Source of the DNA: Myxococcales bacterium
GTDB taxonomy: Bacteria > Myxococcota_A > Polyangia > Polyangiales > Houyiibacteriaceae
Direction of reading: 5' to 3'
Assembly: GCA_029863605.1 (NCBI GenBank)
Contig: JAOTVB010000001.1
Coordinates: 613,595-677,594 of the forward strand
DNA: 64,000 bases
In this document: positions 63,777 through 64,000 of the stretch, in pieces
How positions within the stretch are numbered: position 1 is the first letter of the stretch
Layout: every line of letters starts with the position of its first letter
Program-made: the position numbers and the translations under genes
The notes under the pieces: generated by a model
Database searches by the model: none
The model's input: only the letters and a program-made list of their open reading frames with translations
What the model was told of the DNA's origin: nothing

Positions 63777-64000
63777 ATGCCCGTGCCACCACTTGAGGCC
63801 CGCGGACGCTCGTTCGCAGTCCTCTGCATGACGTTGCTGATCGCTGCCTGCGGGAGTTCCCCAAACTCCGCCCCAGGCAACACCGAACTGAACGTCGTCA
63901 TACCGACTGGCGGCGGGTCTACGGCCCCGGCTGCGTTCGACATTCAGGTGGTGGAATACACCATCAACTGCGACGCAACTCCCCCCACAGCCGCAGACTT
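63777..64000 (+). CDS. lipoprotein, 3' end cut off by window
   Basis: The first 74 codons of a secreted protein: signal peptide ending in lipobox LIAAC, then CGSSPNSAPGNTELNVVIPT and a Gly/Ser linker. A GTG two codons in (63783) has AAGG six bases upstream and may be the true start. No family can be named from the part seen; it resembles carbohydrate-binding or beta-sandwich lipoproteins only loosely. Confidence 0.7.
   Translation, partial: MPVPPLEARGRSFAVLCMTLLIAACGSSPNSAPGNTELNVVIPTGGGSTAPAAFDIQVVEYTINCDATPPTAAD

Noticed and set aside
1..64000. Mobile elements, prophage or CRISPR
   Set aside because: No transposase, integrase, phage structural gene or direct-repeat array with spacers was recognised anywhere in the window.

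Overview
This is a GC-rich, gene-dense chromosomal window (about 65 protein genes, no rRNA, no convincing tRNA, no CRISPR, no transposase). The mix suggests a Gram-negative bacterium of the Myxococcota (old Deltaproteobacteria). The signs are many short Cys-anchored lipoproteins, a Tol-Pal system, a lipoprotein/DUF1592/DUF1552 trio, a DUF3604 protein, CAP-domain lipoproteins, TPR-LuxR regulators and stand-alone Sulfotransfer_3 enzymes. The taxonomic call is inference from gene content only.

Layout. 1-6139 (minus): an Lhr-type helicase, a YeiH-type sulfate exporter and a cut-off Old Yellow Enzyme. 6237-9523 (plus): a compact five-gene operon for a tryptophan-tryptophylquinone (TTQ) amine dehydrogenase in the order large subunit, mauE, mauD, small subunit, monohaem cytochrome c. 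That order matches the aromatic amine dehydrogenase (aauBEDA-orf2) locus of Alcaligenes faecalis. 9551-14224 (minus): a flotillin module (two NfeD proteins, FloA) followed by a small ORF with an ideal ribosome binding site and a membrane-anchored HEXXH protein. 14354-19266 (plus): an ACAD10/11-type kinase, a Dabb protein, purB-purC-purS, a NUDIX hydrolase and a YggX-like protein. 19279-22620 (minus): tandem CAP lipoproteins, a DCC protein and a PQQ-type propeller. 22668-27396 (plus): sulfotransferase, molybdopterin oxidoreductase and TauD-type dioxygenase. 28277-32109: pal-tolQ-tolR-tolA-tolB, closed by a strong hairpin, then DUF3604; cpoB lies just beyond on the other strand. 35970-43422: hydrolases, MscS, TerB and thioesterase genes.

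43510-54452 is the most interesting accessory block. Two adjacent acyl-CoA dehydrogenases (plus) converge on a minus-strand series of SDR, small ORF, SDR, DUF1214 protein, exported alpha-acetolactate decarboxylase-like protein, unknown protein, sulfotransferase, glutamate-1-semialdehyde-aminomutase-like enzyme, NAD-epimerase and VOC protein. Several junctions overlap by 4 bases, so most of these genes are probably co-translated in one pathway. I cannot match that combination to a described pathway.

54591-64000: a lipoprotein/DUF1592/DUF1552 operon ending in a perfect 28-base palindrome, a Spy-like protein, a MAPEG protein, a frameshifted SRPBCC gene, a TPR-LuxR regulator, a methyltransferase, a 525-base gene-free stretch and the start of another lipoprotein. 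Short palindromic repeats with a GGGGACAGTCTCC-like core occur at 15.7 kb and twice at 54.5 kb.
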